Of a stretch of DNA of 19,513 nucleotides, positions 9,339 through 18,226 are shown one piece after another; positions within the stretch are counted from its first letter, which is position 1; every line of letters begins with the position of its first letter. The stretch covers positions 1 to 19,513 of the forward strand of contig CAMEOL010000005.1 in the NCBI GenBank assembly GCA_945929765.1, read 5' to 3'. The notes beneath the pieces were generated by a model, which made no database searches, was not told the DNA's origin, and saw only the letters and a program-made list of their open reading frames with translations. Position numbers and translations under genes: made by a program. Source of the DNA: an uncultured Gemella sp. (GTDB lineage Bacteria; Bacillota; Bacilli; Staphylococcales; Gemellaceae).

Positions 9339-12300
9339 ATGAAACTAAACAAAAAAATTTTTATCGGAATGTCCAGTGCATTAATAATTTCACTGTTCTC
9401 TAACTTAAGTCAAGTAGAACTATACCAAAACAAATATGTATACGCCGAAGAAAATCCATCTTTCAACAAATCTACAATAAAGAAAAATGATATTGTTAAT
9501 ATTCAAGGAACAATTGTATCTAACCTAGGTTCATGGGGCGGACAAGGATTTTACATTACTACTAGCAACAATCAAACTATATATGTCTACCCTAACAAAG
9601 GAGATCTTGATAATGTATCACTAAAAAAAGGAGATACAGTTAGTTTTACCGCTACAGTAGGAGAATATAATAAACAACTCCAACTCGTTGCACTAAAAAA
9701 TATAGTAAAAATTTCCGAAAGTAACCCTATAAACCCAATTAAAACTACTGTAGATCAACTTAATACAATAATTGACGACAGTCTCGTTACATTAAACGAT
9801 CTAAAAGTAGATAAAATAACTTCTCAAGGAAATTATAAAAATACTGTCATTACAGCGACAGATAACAACAATAACACTATAGAAATATTTTTAGATAATA
9901 GGGCTACAGGAAATTATGACGTAATTTCTAAAATGGTTAAAGTCGGAGATAAAATATCTCAAGTAGATGGTTTCTTAACTACATTTAAAAATAAAAAACA
10001 AATAAAAGTAGGCGAACTTTCTGCTATTACATTTAATTCTGCTGAATCTTCTACAGTAGAAGAAACAAATGTTACTGAACCTTTCAGAAAAGTTGATGCA
10101 GTCGGAAATATCCAAGGAGAAAGTCATACTTCTCCACTAGTAGACACAAAAATTTCTTTAGAAAATGTCGTCGTTACTAAAATAGATAACAACAAAGGTT
10201 TTTATGTCCAAGATATAACACCTGATACAAATCCTAACACTTCTGACGCGATATACGTTGCAAGTAAAGAAAAAGTAACAGTAGGAGATAAATTAACTAT
10301 CCAAGGAACTGTTACAGAAAACCTAGGAGCAGGATACGCCGAAAAAAATAAAACCGATTTAACTATAACGCAACTATCAGCAGAAAAAATAGAAATAACA
10401 GGAAAAGCCGATCTTCCTAAACCTATTATTTTAGGTGATAACATACCAAAAAACATAATTGACAACGACTCATTTACGACATTCGATCCTAACGAAGACG
10501 CAATAGACTTCTGGGAAAGTATCGAAGGTATGCGTGTAGAAATAGAAAAACCTAAAATATTAGGACCGCAAAAATATGGTTACCTATATGTACTACCTAA
10601 CTCATACAACGGTAAAAATAATAATTCTGGTGGAATAAACTTAAGAGAAAATGGGCAAAATACAGAAATAATAGCTATTATGACAGGTAATAGGACATAT
10701 AGAGCAAAAGCTAACGATTACTTCGAAGAAAATATTGTAGGAAATGTTACTTATGATTATAGCGAATATAAAGTAGATGTTACTAACACACAACTACCAA
10801 CAAAAATAGACGGTAAGCTTACAAGAGAAAAATCAACGATAAAATTTGACGAAAACAAACTAACTATAGCTTCATACAATATCGAAAACTTCTCTGCTAA
10901 TAATTCTAAAAAAGAAACACCTGAAGAAAAAGTAACAAAAATTGCACAATCATTCATTAATGAAATAAATTCACCAGACATAATTTCATTAATAGAAGTT
11001 CAAGACAACAACGGATCTGTTGATGATGGAACGACTAGTGGTGTAAAAAGCGGAGAAAGATTGGCAAATAAAATTAAAGAATTAGGCGGACCGACATATA
11101 CTTATGTCGAAATAGAACCGGTTAACAATGACGAAGGTGGAAAACCTGGTTCTAATATTAGAGTAGCATATTTATACAATTCCGCAAGGGTAAACCTAGT
11201 AAATAAAGAAAAAGGTGGTAGCACAGAAGCAGCAAGATTCATTAATGGAGAACTAGAAAAAAACCCTGCAAGAATAGCACCTCTGAGTAACGCATTTAAA
11301 AACGTTAGAAAATCATTAGCAGCTGAATTTGATTTTAAAGGGGAAAGAGTAATAGTAATAACAAATCACCTAAAATCAAAAAATGGAGATAATCCATTGT
11401 ACGGAAAAACACAACCTGCTATAGAAACATCCCAAGCTAGTAGAATAGAACAGGCTTTAGAACTAAATAAATTCGTCCAAGAAGGATTACAACAAAATCC
11501 TAATCTAAAATTTGTCTTAACTGGTGATTTTAACGATTTTGAATTCTCAAAAACGATAAAAACTTTAGAAGGTAATGTACTACAAAACTTATTATCACTT
11601 CATGATGAAAGCGATAGATATAGTTACTTCTACAGAGGGAATAACCAAAGCCTTGACAATATTTTAGTTAGCAAAAATATACTGGACTACATTAAATTCG
11701 ATGCTATCCACGTCAATTCTTCATTCATGGAAGAAGACGGTAGAGCGTCAGATCACGATCCATTAATAGCACAAATAGACTTCAACACCACAACATCACA
11801 CGGGAAAAACATAACACACAACATCCCTAAGTACGATTTAGACGCAGATAATGACGGTGACGGATTTACTAACCGAGTTGAATTAGAAAACAATTCTAAT
11901 CCTGATGACAAAAACTCTACACCAAAATTAGACAATAGCACTAAACCAGAAGAAGATAAAAAGAAAGATACTGACAACAGTTCTACAGACACAAAAACTA
12001 CTCCAGATAAGAACACTAATAACAACGATACTTCTACAGATGGAAATAACAACAACGATAACAACCAAGATAATTCTAATAATGGTAGTCAACCTGATAA
12101 CAATGTAACTCCTGCTAATAATCAAAAACCTGAGAGCGACAACTCTTCTAAAGATGAAAACGATAAAACTATTGTTGTTAAAGATGAAAATGATAAAACA
12201 ACTAATAAAAACAATAATACCAAAAAAGGTGCTTTAGTAAAAACTGGGGAAATTGCTAGCAAATATTCTTTATACGGTATTGTAACATTATCAATAGCTA

Positions 12301-12350
12301 CACTTATTATTTTCTTTAGAAAAAAATATAGAAATAAAAATGAAAAATAG
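9339..12350 (+). CDS. Secreted surface-anchored DNase, endonuclease/exonuclease/phosphatase family (SpnA/SsnA-like)
   Basis: 1003 residues with AAGGAG 7 nt before the ATG. In order: a signal peptide with likely cleavage after A36 (VYA-EE); two or three OB-fold-like DNA-binding repeats at about 50-125, 135-230 and 255-350 (GTIVSNLGSWGGQGFYI, NNKGFYVQDI); a catalytic domain at about 505-815 with YNIENF, E553 in SLIEVQ, N676-H677 in NHLKSK, D730/N732 in TGDFND and D805-H806 in SDHDP; an EF-hand-type loop DNDGDGFTNRVE (837-848); an Asn/Asp/Ser/Thr-rich wall-spanning linker at about 850-962; then LVKTG (966-970), a hydrophobic helix and a basic tail of 33 residues in all. The layout matches streptococcal wall-anchored nucleases that degrade extracellular DNA. 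All catalytic residues appear intact. The sorting motif has Val where Pro is expected. It is the only plus-strand gene and ends with TAG. Confidence 0.92.
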   Translation: MKLNKKIFIGMSSALIISLFSNLSQVELYQNKYVYAEENPSFNKSTIKKNDIVNIQGTIVSNLGSWGGQGFYITTSNNQTIYVYPNKGDLDNVSLKKGDTVSFTATVGEYNKQLQLVALKNIVKISESNPINPIKTTVDQLNTIIDDSLVTLNDLKVDKITSQGNYKNTVITATDNNNNTIEIFLDNRATGNYDVISKMVKVGDKISQVDGFLTTFKNKKQIKVGELSAITFNSAESSTVEETNVTEPFRKVDAVGNIQGESHTSPLVDTKISLENVVVTKIDNNKGFYVQDITPDTNPNTSDAIYVASKEKVTVGDKLTIQGTVTENLGAGYAEKNKTDLTITQLSAEKIEITGKADLPKPIILGDNIPKNIIDNDSFTTFDPNEDAIDFWESIEGMRVEIEKPKILGPQKYGYLYVLPNSYNGKNNNSGGINLRENGQNTEIIAIMTGNRTYRAKANDYFEENIVGNVTYDYSEYKVDVTNTQLPTKIDGKLTREKSTIKFDENKLTIASYNIENFSANNSKKETPEEKVTKIAQSFINEINSPDIISLIEVQDNNGSVDDGTTSGVKSGERLANKIKELGGPTYTYVEIEPVNNDEGGKPGSNIRVAYLYNSARVNLVNKEKGGSTEAARFINGELEKNPARIAPLSNAFKNVRKSLAAEFDFKGERVIVITNHLKSKNGDNPLYGKTQPAIETSQASRIEQALELNKFVQEGLQQNPNLKFVLTGDFNDFEFSKTIKTLEGNVLQNLLSLHDESDRYSYFYRGNNQSLDNILVSKNILDYIKFDAIHVNSSFMEEDGRASDHDPLIAQIDFNTTTSHGKNITHNIPKYDLDADNDGDGFTNRVELENNSNPDDKNSTPKLDNSTKPEEDKKKDTDNSSTDTKTTPDKNTNNNDTSTDGNNNNDNNQDNSNNGSQPDNNVTPANNQKPESDNSSKDENDKTIVVKDENDKTTNKNNNTKKGALVKTGEIASKYSLYGIVTLSIATLIIFFRKKYRNKNEK
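12150..12199 (+). repeat. Two 20-bp near-identical direct repeats in the nuclease linker
   Basis: Copies at 12150-12169 and 12180-12199 differ by one base (C/T) and are spaced 30 bp apart. They encode KDENDKT twice within the low-complexity wall-spanning linker. A 30-bp period keeps the frame, so gain or loss of copies would change linker length without breaking the gene. Confidence 0.75.
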
Positions 12351-12525
12351 CTGTCTTTAGAAAATATCTAGGAAAAGTATAGAATACTAAAATTTTTATA
12401 TACAATCCTAAATTTTGATCGAATCTACACCTAGAAACTTATTACTTTCAAAAAAATTTTCAGTAAAACATCACATTCGACAGAAAGACAAAATTCATAA
12501 ATCAATAAAATATTACACCCTAGCA

Positions 12526-12583
12526 GTACAAAAGGTAATAGCCCTCCAAAATTTCTCCAAATTTCGGGGGCTATTACCAAACT
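12526..12583. terminator. Hairpin between convergent nuclease and aspS genes
   Basis: Arms at 12534-12554 and 12559-12578 pair along GGTAATAGCCC, a small mismatch patch, then AAATTT, with a 4-nt loop. On the minus strand it is followed by TTTTGTA; on the plus strand T-rich sequence comes only after about 12 nt. It fits a terminator for aspS transcripts and perhaps a bidirectional one. It lies about 255 nt after the aspS stop and 185 nt after the nuclease stop. The rest of 12351-12835 is AT-rich with no gene I can support. Confidence 0.65.
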
Positions 12584-12835
12584 ACTAAGGTGTTTTTCTA
12601 ATAATCTTTTTATTTTAAAAGATAAAATATTTATTTACTATTAATAATTAACCTGACAAATTAAAAGGAAAATTTTATAAACCTTATAATATTCACTACA
12701 TAGAACATACAGTCAATAAAGATATTTCTGACTTTTTGATCAGCACCACCAATTAATAAAGTTAAATATATATTATCAGTAAATCTATCAATACTATTTC
12801 AAAACTAAAAAATCATTGAACAATATACAATAAAA

Positions 12836-14608
12836 TTATTTTTTCAGTGTCGAAATATTTAATTCTAACAATTGCTCTAAGTCTACTGGAGATGGAGCTT
12901 CTGTTAACAAGCAAGATGCATTAGCTGTTTTCGGGAATGCTATAGTATCACGCAAGTTTTCTCTACCTGCTAATAACATAACGAAACGATCCAGTCCTAA
13001 TGCACATCCTCCATGCGGTGGAACACCAAATTCAAATGCTTCTAATAAGAATCCAAACTGACTCTTAGCACTTTCTTCACTGAATCCTAACGCTTTTAAC
13101 ATAGAAGTTTGAACATCTTTATCATAGATACGGATACTTCCTCCACCTAATTCATAACCATTTAATACGATATCATATGCTTGTGCGTATGCTTTTTCTG
13201 GAGCTGTTTCTAATAAATGTACATCTTCTACTTTCGGCATAGTGAATGGATGGTGTGCTGCACTGTATTTTCCAGTTTCTTCATCAAATTCTAATAACGG
13301 CCAGTTTACTACCCATAAATAATTAAACTTATTCGGATCTATTAAATCTAAATCGCGAGCTAATTTTTGACGTAATGCACCTAATGATGCATAACATACT
13401 TTTTTGCTATCTGCTGCAAATAATATTAAATCTCCGACTTCCGCTTCTGCACGCTGAACTAATTTCGCTGCTACTTCTTCGTCAAAGAATTTTGCTATAG
13501 CCCCATTAAGTCCTTCTTCTGTAACTTTTACCCAAGCAAGTCCCTTAGCTCCATAATTAGCTACATATGCTGCTAAAGCATCTATATCTTTACGAGAATA
13601 TTTATCAGCAACCCCTTTAGCTACGATACATTTAACAGCTCCACCTTGTTCTACAGCATTCGAGAAAACTTTGAAATCTACATTAGCTACTATATCACTA
13701 ACGTCTTTTAATTCCATTCCGAAACGTGTATCCGGCTTGTCACTACCAAAACGTTCCATAGCGTCGTTGTAGTCCATTCTTTCAAAAGGAACTTTAACTT
13801 CTATACCTTTCACTTCTTTCATTACATGAGCTATTAATCCTTCTATCATCGTAATAATCTCATCTTGTGACATAAAGCTCATTTCCATATCTATTTGTGT
13901 AAAGTCAGGTTGACGATCAGCACGCAAATCTTCATCACGGAAACAACGAGCTATTTGGTAATATCTATCAAAACCAGCAACCATTAATAACTGCTTAAAT
14001 AACTGTGGTGATTGTGGTAACGCATAAAATTCTCCAGGATGAACACGACTAGGTACTAAATAATCACGTGCTCCTTCTGGTGTAGATTTCGTTAAAATTG
14101 GCGTTTCTACATCCGTAAAATTATGACCATCTAAATAGTCACGTGTTGCTTTTGTTATTTTCGAACGTAAGTGTAGTACGTCCGCTAATTCTGTACGACG
14201 TAAATCTAAGTAACGATATTTCATTCTCAATTCTTCACTCGATAAACTAGCATCATCTAAAACGAATGGTAATGTTTTTGCTGTTGATAATATCTCTACT
14301 TTTGTTACTATAATTTCTACATTACCTGATTTTATTTTATCGTTTCTCGTTTTTTCATCACGTAATACAACTTCTCCTTCGACAGATACTACATACTCAT
14401 TTCTTATTGTGTCTGCAATTTTGTGAGCCTGTGCATTTTTTTCTTCAGAAAATATACACTGTACTACACCCATTCTATCTCTAACATCTATGAAAATTAA
14501 ATTTCCTAAATCTCGTCTTTTACCAACCCAACCTTTTACTGTTACTGTCTGTCCGACAAATCTTTCATCTATTAATCCTGCATCTTCTGTTCTACCGTAT
14601 GCTCCCAT
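12836..14608 (-). CDS. aspS: Aspartate--tRNA ligase (AspRS)
   Basis: Class II synthetase that charges tRNA-Asp; the non-discriminating form also charges tRNA-Asn, and the specificity cannot be settled here. Its 590 residues match bacterial-type AspRS: an N-terminal OB anticodon-binding domain ([19 protein letters not shown] near residue 27), motif 2 ([16 protein letters not shown], about 217-232), an inserted GAD domain in the middle, and motif 3 ([18 protein letters not shown], from 538). The ATG at 14608 follows the hisS stop with only one base between, and its AAGGAG lies inside the end of hisS, so the two are translationally coupled. Regulation should come from the T-box upstream of hisS. 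Confidence 0.97.
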   Translation of the reverse strand: MGAYGRTEDAGLIDERFVGQTVTVKGWVGKRRDLGNLIFIDVRDRMGVVQCIFSEEKNAQAHKIADTIRNEYVVSVEGEVVLRDEKTRNDKIKSGNVEIIVTKVEILSTAKTLPFVLDDASLSSEELRMKYRYLDLRRTELADVLHLRSKITKATRDYLDGHNFTDVETPILTKSTPEGARDYLVPSRVHPGEFYALPQSPQLFKQLLMVAGFDRYYQIARCFRDEDLRADRQPDFTQIDMEMSFMSQDEIITMIEGLIAHVMKEVKGIEVKVPFERMDYNDAMERFGSDKPDTRFGMELKDVSDIVANVDFKVFSNAVEQGGAVKCIVAKGVADKYSRKDIDALAAYVANYGAKGLAWVKVTEEGLNGAIAKFFDEEVAAKLVQRAEAEVGDLILFAADSKKVCYASLGALRQKLARDLDLIDPNKFNYLWVVNWPLLEFDEETGKYSAAHHPFTMPKVEDVHLLETAPEKAYAQAYDIVLNGYELGGGSIRIYDKDVQTSMLKALGFSEESAKSQFGFLLEAFEFGVPPHGGCALGLDRFVMLLAGRENLRDTIAFPKTANASCLLTEAPSPVDLEQLLELNISTLKK

Positions 14609-14609
14609 T

Positions 14610-15890
14610 TTATTCTCCTTTTATTTTTTCTTCTATATACTCTTTAATTTTTACGATCGCTATCTTTTCTTGTTCGAAATTAGCCATATTCTTTATTGTA
14701 ACTTGTTGTTCTTCTAATTCACTCTCACCTATTATTATCGTGAATTTCGCTTTGTAACGATCAGCTAATTTCATTTGCGCCTTCATTTTTTTATCAAAAT
14801 AATCATTTTGAACTTTATATCCTGCAAGACGTAAATCATTTGTTAATTTAACGCCATAATCACTAGCTAATTCACCCATTGTAACAACGAATATATCAAT
14901 ATCTTCTACAATTGGCAACTCTATGTTTTCACTTTCTAGCGCCAAAAGTAACCTTTCTATACTAAGTGCAAAGCCTATACCTTTTTCTCCACTAGGACCA
15001 CCTAACATTTCTACCAAACCATTATAACGACCACCACCACATAAAGTTTTTAGTTCAACTTCTGGATTATCGATCATTATTTCGAATGCTGTATGTGTAT
15101 AATAATCTAATCCTCTCACTAAATTACTATCAACTTCATATTTAACATTTAGTGCATCTAAATGTTTTAGAACTTCATTAAAGTAAGCTAATGATTCCTC
15201 TCCTAAAAAATCTAAAAGCCTTGGAGCTGTCGCCATCAGTTCATGATTAGCATCAACTTTACAATCGAGTATTCTCATAGGATTTTTGTACAATCTATTT
15301 TGACAATCACTACAAAACTCGTTAATTCTTGGTTCGAAGTGTTTTACTAAAGCCTCATTATATGCCTTTCTCTCAGTAGGATTTCCTAGCGAATTAATGC
15401 TAACTTTAATATTTTCTATCCCGAAAGAACGATAAATATTATAAGCTAAACTTATTACTTCTGCATCAATTTTCGGACTTTCTTCTCCTATTACTTCTAC
15501 CCCGTATTGAACAAATTGACGATAACGTCCTTTTTGTTTTCTCTCATATCGGAACATCGGACCGATATAAAATAGTTTTTGTGGTTTTATTGTTTCTGCA
15601 AATAATTTATTTTCAATGTACGATCTAACCGTACCTGCCGTTCCTTCTGGCCTCAATGTTAAAGAACGATTCCCTTTATCCAGAAAAGTATACATTTCTT
15701 TTTGTACGATATCGGTAGTATCTCCTACTCCACGAGCAAAAAGTTCTGTTGATTCAAACATTGGTGTTCTTATTTCTTCATAACAAAAATTGTTGCTAAT
15801 TTTTCTTAATCTGTCTTCAATATACTGCCATTTTTTCGAATCTTTCGGCAAAATATCCTGCGTTCCACGCGGCATATTAATAATCGACAT
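14610..15890 (-). CDS. hisS: Histidine--tRNA ligase (HisRS)
   Basis: Class II synthetase that charges tRNA-His. From the ATG at 15890 it has 426 residues, typical for the family. It starts [15 protein letters not shown], with motif 2 [15 protein letters not shown] (80-94) and the histidine-specific [12 protein letters not shown] at about 259-270; a C-terminal anticodon-binding domain occupies roughly the last 100 residues. I chose 15890 because GGAGG lies 8 nt upstream. The frame stays open to an ATG at 15923, but that ATG lies inside the T-box terminator stem, so the 11 extra codons are not coding. It is the first gene of the hisS-aspS operon. Confidence 0.97.
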   Translation of the reverse strand: MSIINMPRGTQDILPKDSKKWQYIEDRLRKISNNFCYEEIRTPMFESTELFARGVGDTTDIVQKEMYTFLDKGNRSLTLRPEGTAGTVRSYIENKLFAETIKPQKLFYIGPMFRYERKQKGRYRQFVQYGVEVIGEESPKIDAEVISLAYNIYRSFGIENIKVSINSLGNPTERKAYNEALVKHFEPRINEFCSDCQNRLYKNPMRILDCKVDANHELMATAPRLLDFLGEESLAYFNEVLKHLDALNVKYEVDSNLVRGLDYYTHTAFEIMIDNPEVELKTLCGGGRYNGLVEMLGGPSGEKGIGFALSIERLLLALESENIELPIVEDIDIFVVTMGELASDYGVKLTNDLRLAGYKVQNDYFDKKMKAQMKLADRYKAKFTIIIGESELEEQQVTIKNMANFEQEKIAIVKIKEYIEEKIKGE

Positions 15891-15910
15891 ATGTTTTTCC
15901 TCCATAAATA

Positions 15911-15944
15911 TAAAAAGCCCCATATAAGCTTTTGCTTATACGGG
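15911..15944 (-). terminator. Regulated terminator of the hisS-aspS T-box leader
   Basis: On the minus strand, CCCGTATAAGC pairs with GCTTATATGGG (one G-U pair) around an AAAA loop and is followed by CTTTTTATATTT. It sits just downstream of the T-box sequence and about 20 nt before the hisS ATG, the usual place for the terminator that uncharged tRNA prevents. Confidence 0.92.
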
Positions 15945-16136
15945 ACGATAATTTTCGTGGTGCCACCCTTATTCGTATTCTATTAGAATACCTTTAATTC
16001 CTATTTTTTTATGATCAAAAGTAGTGTTCCTTATTTTAATATTAATTATCCGTCTTCCAGCCTATGAACGAAATTCTCTAAAATTAAATTTTTTAAAATA
16101 AAATCTACTTTGTTTATACTAAAAATAATTATTACC
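15911..16136 (-). ncRNA. T-box leader (riboswitch) of hisS-aspS
   Basis: The conserved T-box sequence AGGGTGGCACCACG is exact at 15956-15969 (minus strand). Just 5' of it is a perfect Stem III hairpin GTATTC-TAATA-GAATAC (15975-15991), and 3' of it the terminator at 15911-15944. The base of Stem I is AAGTAG (16105-16110) paired with CTACTT (16019-16024). Stem I carries GAGAATTTC and GGCTGGAAGACGG in the places expected for its conserved bulge and distal loop. On the 3' side, GGAACACTAC (16021-16030) contains a CAC histidine triplet at 16024-16026, the likely specifier. Uncharged tRNA-His would stabilise the antiterminator and allow transcription of both synthetases. An AAC triplet overlaps CAC, so the exact specifier register is uncertain. 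Confidence 0.93.
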
Positions 16137-16141
16137 TATAA

Positions 16142-16170
16142 ATGTTATACTAAATTTATTAGTTTGTCAA
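16142..16170 (-). promoter_or_regulatory. Promoter of the hisS-aspS operon
   Basis: A perfect TTGACA (16165-16170, minus strand) has TAACAT (16142-16147) 17 bp away; an alternative TATAAC (16144-16149) is 15 bp away. The start should be near 16136, just before the T-box Stem I. It begins only about 18 bp after the AraC-family gene stop, with no terminator between them, so read-through from the upstream operon is possible. Confidence 0.75.
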
Positions 16171-16187
16171 GAATTAAATTATACTAA

Positions 16188-17378
16188 TTACATTCTCTCT
16201 CTACTTGATTGTTCTCTATATTTTAATGGTGTAGTTTTTTCTAAAGTTTTAAATATTCTTATGTAATAACTTGTATCATAATATCCTACATAATCAGAAA
16301 TTTCTGAAATAGAAAAATCTGTATTACGTAATAAATATTTAGAGTTAGCGATACGTTTATCATGAATATAATCTACTATACTGAAACCCATCTCTCTATT
16401 AAATATAGAAGATAAGTAACTCTTATTAACACCTAAATAATCACTAACATCATTTAAACTAATTTTTTCGCGAATATGATCGTTAATATACAGTATACAA
16501 TTTCTTACTACTTGTTGTTTATCTTTATAACGTTCTTTGTCTACTAATAAACAATATTTTCTTACAATATCTTCAGAAAAATCATAGTTGTCTAATTGAT
16601 TTTTCACTTTAATCCACAACGCATCAACGTCAACTGAATTGGCTTCACTGTCTATTAATGCCGCATGTAAAACGTCATTAATATATCCTAAACGACGTCT
16701 AAGTGCATTATCTCCAATCGGGAATTTTTCGTTCTCTACTCCATACCCTCGAAGGTCAAATATCATCATAATACGAGTTATATCACCTCGAACTAACGCC
16801 GCAATAATTTCACCATTAATTCTTGTTTGGTTCGCTACAACTTCTTCTACCTCATATCTTCTATCTATAGTAGATTTTTTTACATTTCTAATACTATTAT
16901 CTTTGTAAACCTCTATTTTATTATCATAATCAACATCTTCTGTATCTGCGATCATCTCTATTAAATGATTAAATTTCTTTTTACTTATTACTGTAAAAGG
17001 ATAAATCATCTCATTTAAATTTTCTTCTAGCGACAATCCCTGCTTAGACAAAACTTCTTGTGCAGCTTCCATTGATATATAACTTTCTAGATACGGTGAC
17101 AAAATAAAAAATTCTTCCGCATTATCCTTACTAGGGATAAACAATGTATATAGCGAGATTGAACTAGAAACCTTTACTAATTTCCCATCTTTCAAATCAT
17201 TAATTATAGAACCTTTTATTTTCTTTAGATATCTAACTACTGTATTAGCTATATCGTTATTCGAAAATTCTATTTTAGATAAACTTTCCTCGAAAGATGA
17301 ATATTGTCCACTTATAACAACTCCATCTATATCTAATATATCTATTATTTTCTTTAATCTTTTTAATTCAATTTTCAT
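16188..17378 (-). CDS. AraC-family transcriptional regulator with a large N-terminal domain
   Basis: The last 100 or so of 396 residues form an AraC/XylS DNA-binding domain: first helix-turn-helix near 307-331 (SLNDVSDYLGVNKSYLSSIF), second near 356-388 (SISEISDYVGYYDTSYYIRIFK, then TPLKYR). The N-terminal 285 residues are not a cupin or other domain I can name. They begin MKIELKRLKKIIDILDIDG and include FFILSPYLESYIS and RRRLGYINDVLHA stretches, a layout like the long AraC regulators of streptococci and Gemella, some linked to surface proteins. The start is 20 nt after the permease stop, with a GGAAGGA site 8 nt before the ATG, so it is the third gene of the ABC operon and may control it. 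No promoter of its own was found. Confidence 0.88.
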   Translation of the reverse strand: MKIELKRLKKIIDILDIDGVVISGQYSSFEESLSKIEFSNNDIANTVVRYLKKIKGSIINDLKDGKLVKVSSSISLYTLFIPSKDNAEEFFILSPYLESYISMEAAQEVLSKQGLSLEENLNEMIYPFTVISKKKFNHLIEMIADTEDVDYDNKIEVYKDNSIRNVKKSTIDRRYEVEEVVANQTRINGEIIAALVRGDITRIMMIFDLRGYGVENEKFPIGDNALRRRLGYINDVLHAALIDSEANSVDVDALWIKVKNQLDNYDFSEDIVRKYCLLVDKERYKDKQQVVRNCILYINDHIREKISLNDVSDYLGVNKSYLSSIFNREMGFSIVDYIHDKRIANSKYLLRNTDFSISEISDYVGYYDTSYYIRIFKTLEKTTPLKYREQSSRERM

Positions 17379-17398
17379 TAAATTGTCCTTCCTAAATA

Positions 17399-18226
17399 TT
17401 AATCTAAAGTTATATCTCTACGTGCATTTACAACATAAGAAATTATCATAAACAATACAGTCCAACTCAAAGCCATAATTAATAAATCACTTGATCCTAA
17501 TTTAAATATCTCGCTAGTTGTCGCATTAAAGGCTTTATCTGTAAAATATCCTGGTATTTTTGAAATATTTGTAAAAAGATATTTTATATATTCAAATTTA
17601 CCCATCACTAATAATGACAAGCTACTAATAAGGTCCCCTGCAAGAACCATAAACATAACAATGACTAACGATAATATTTGTGTTTTTGCAACTGTACAAA
17701 TAAGTAATACTAAAGATATCATAAAAATTACTACTATCGCTACAGAACCTAAAAATATAGATGAATGTTCTAATAACGTTCTATTATAAAATTCTTCTCC
17801 TAAGCGTTCTCCAAAAACAGTATGTAAGTTAATGTAGTTTTTGTAAAAAATATATTTCTTCATAAAAATATCCGAAGCAAAGCTAATAAATCCAAAAACA
17901 ACAAAATTAAAGAATGCTAAAATTATTTTTGCTGTAAGTATAGCTGTTCTTGATTTAGGTTTAGAATAAAGGAATTTTATAGTCCCTTTTGAATATTCCT
18001 GAGATAAGTTATTAGCAAACATTATTAATATAAATATATATGCTATTCCTGTAGTAACACTCAAACTTTCTGCAATTAAAGTTTGGGCTGAAGATTCAGG
18101 TGTTCCTTCTAAATTATATGTTCTAGCGAAGTTATAAAAAGCTAACATAGCTATAATTAAAATCATATAAACCCATGTAGTTTTTTTCTTATAATCTTTT
18201 ATAAATTCATTAATTAATAATTTCAT
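17399..18226 (-). CDS. ABC-2 type transporter permease
   Basis: The 275-residue integral membrane protein has about six hydrophobic helices, near 18-36, 55-72, 100-118, 155-178, 183-208 and 247-266. The segment after helix 2, NLSQEYSKGTIKFLYSKPKSR, matches the coupling-helix region of ABC-2 permeases of the BcrB/LanE type, which serve peptide-antibiotic export or immunity. A long extracytoplasmic loop of about 35 residues follows helix 3. Its ATG overlaps the ATPase stop by one base (TAATG), and AGGAGG lies in the end of the ATPase gene, so the two are translationally coupled and almost surely one transporter. The substrate cannot be determined. Confidence 0.9.
   Translation of the reverse strand: MKLLINEFIKDYKKKTTWVYMILIIAMLAFYNFARTYNLEGTPESSAQTLIAESLSVTTGIAYIFILIMFANNLSQEYSKGTIKFLYSKPKSRTAILTAKIILAFFNFVVFGFISFASDIFMKKYIFYKNYINLHTVFGERLGEEFYNRTLLEHSSIFLGSVAIVVIFMISLVLLICTVAKTQILSLVIVMFMVLAGDLISSLSLLVMGKFEYIKYLFTNISKIPGYFTDKAFNATTSEIFKLGSSDLLIMALSWTVLFMIISYVVNARRDITLD

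Noticed and set aside
11753..12125. Two minus-strand open frames (103 and 65 codons) opposite the nuclease linker
   Set aside because: They mirror the Asn/Asp/Ser-rich linker, giving Val/Ser/Ile-rich nonsense without ribosome binding sites.
12351..12420. Terminator for the nuclease gene near AGTAT-AGA-ATACT
   Set aside because: The stem is only 5 A/T-rich pairs; the hairpin at 12534-12578 is a better candidate for stopping transcripts in this gap.
12650..12795. Minus-strand open stretch of about 45 codons (containing IGGADQKVRNIF) in the nuclease-aspS gap
   Set aside because: It has no start codon near its 5' end, no ribosome binding site and no family resemblance. It could be a gene remnant, but chance is enough in DNA this AT-rich.
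15891..15923. Upstream ATG giving hisS an 11-residue N-terminal extension
   Set aside because: The ATG lies inside the T-box terminator stem, and the start at 15890 has a GGAGG site at ideal spacing and the family N-terminus.
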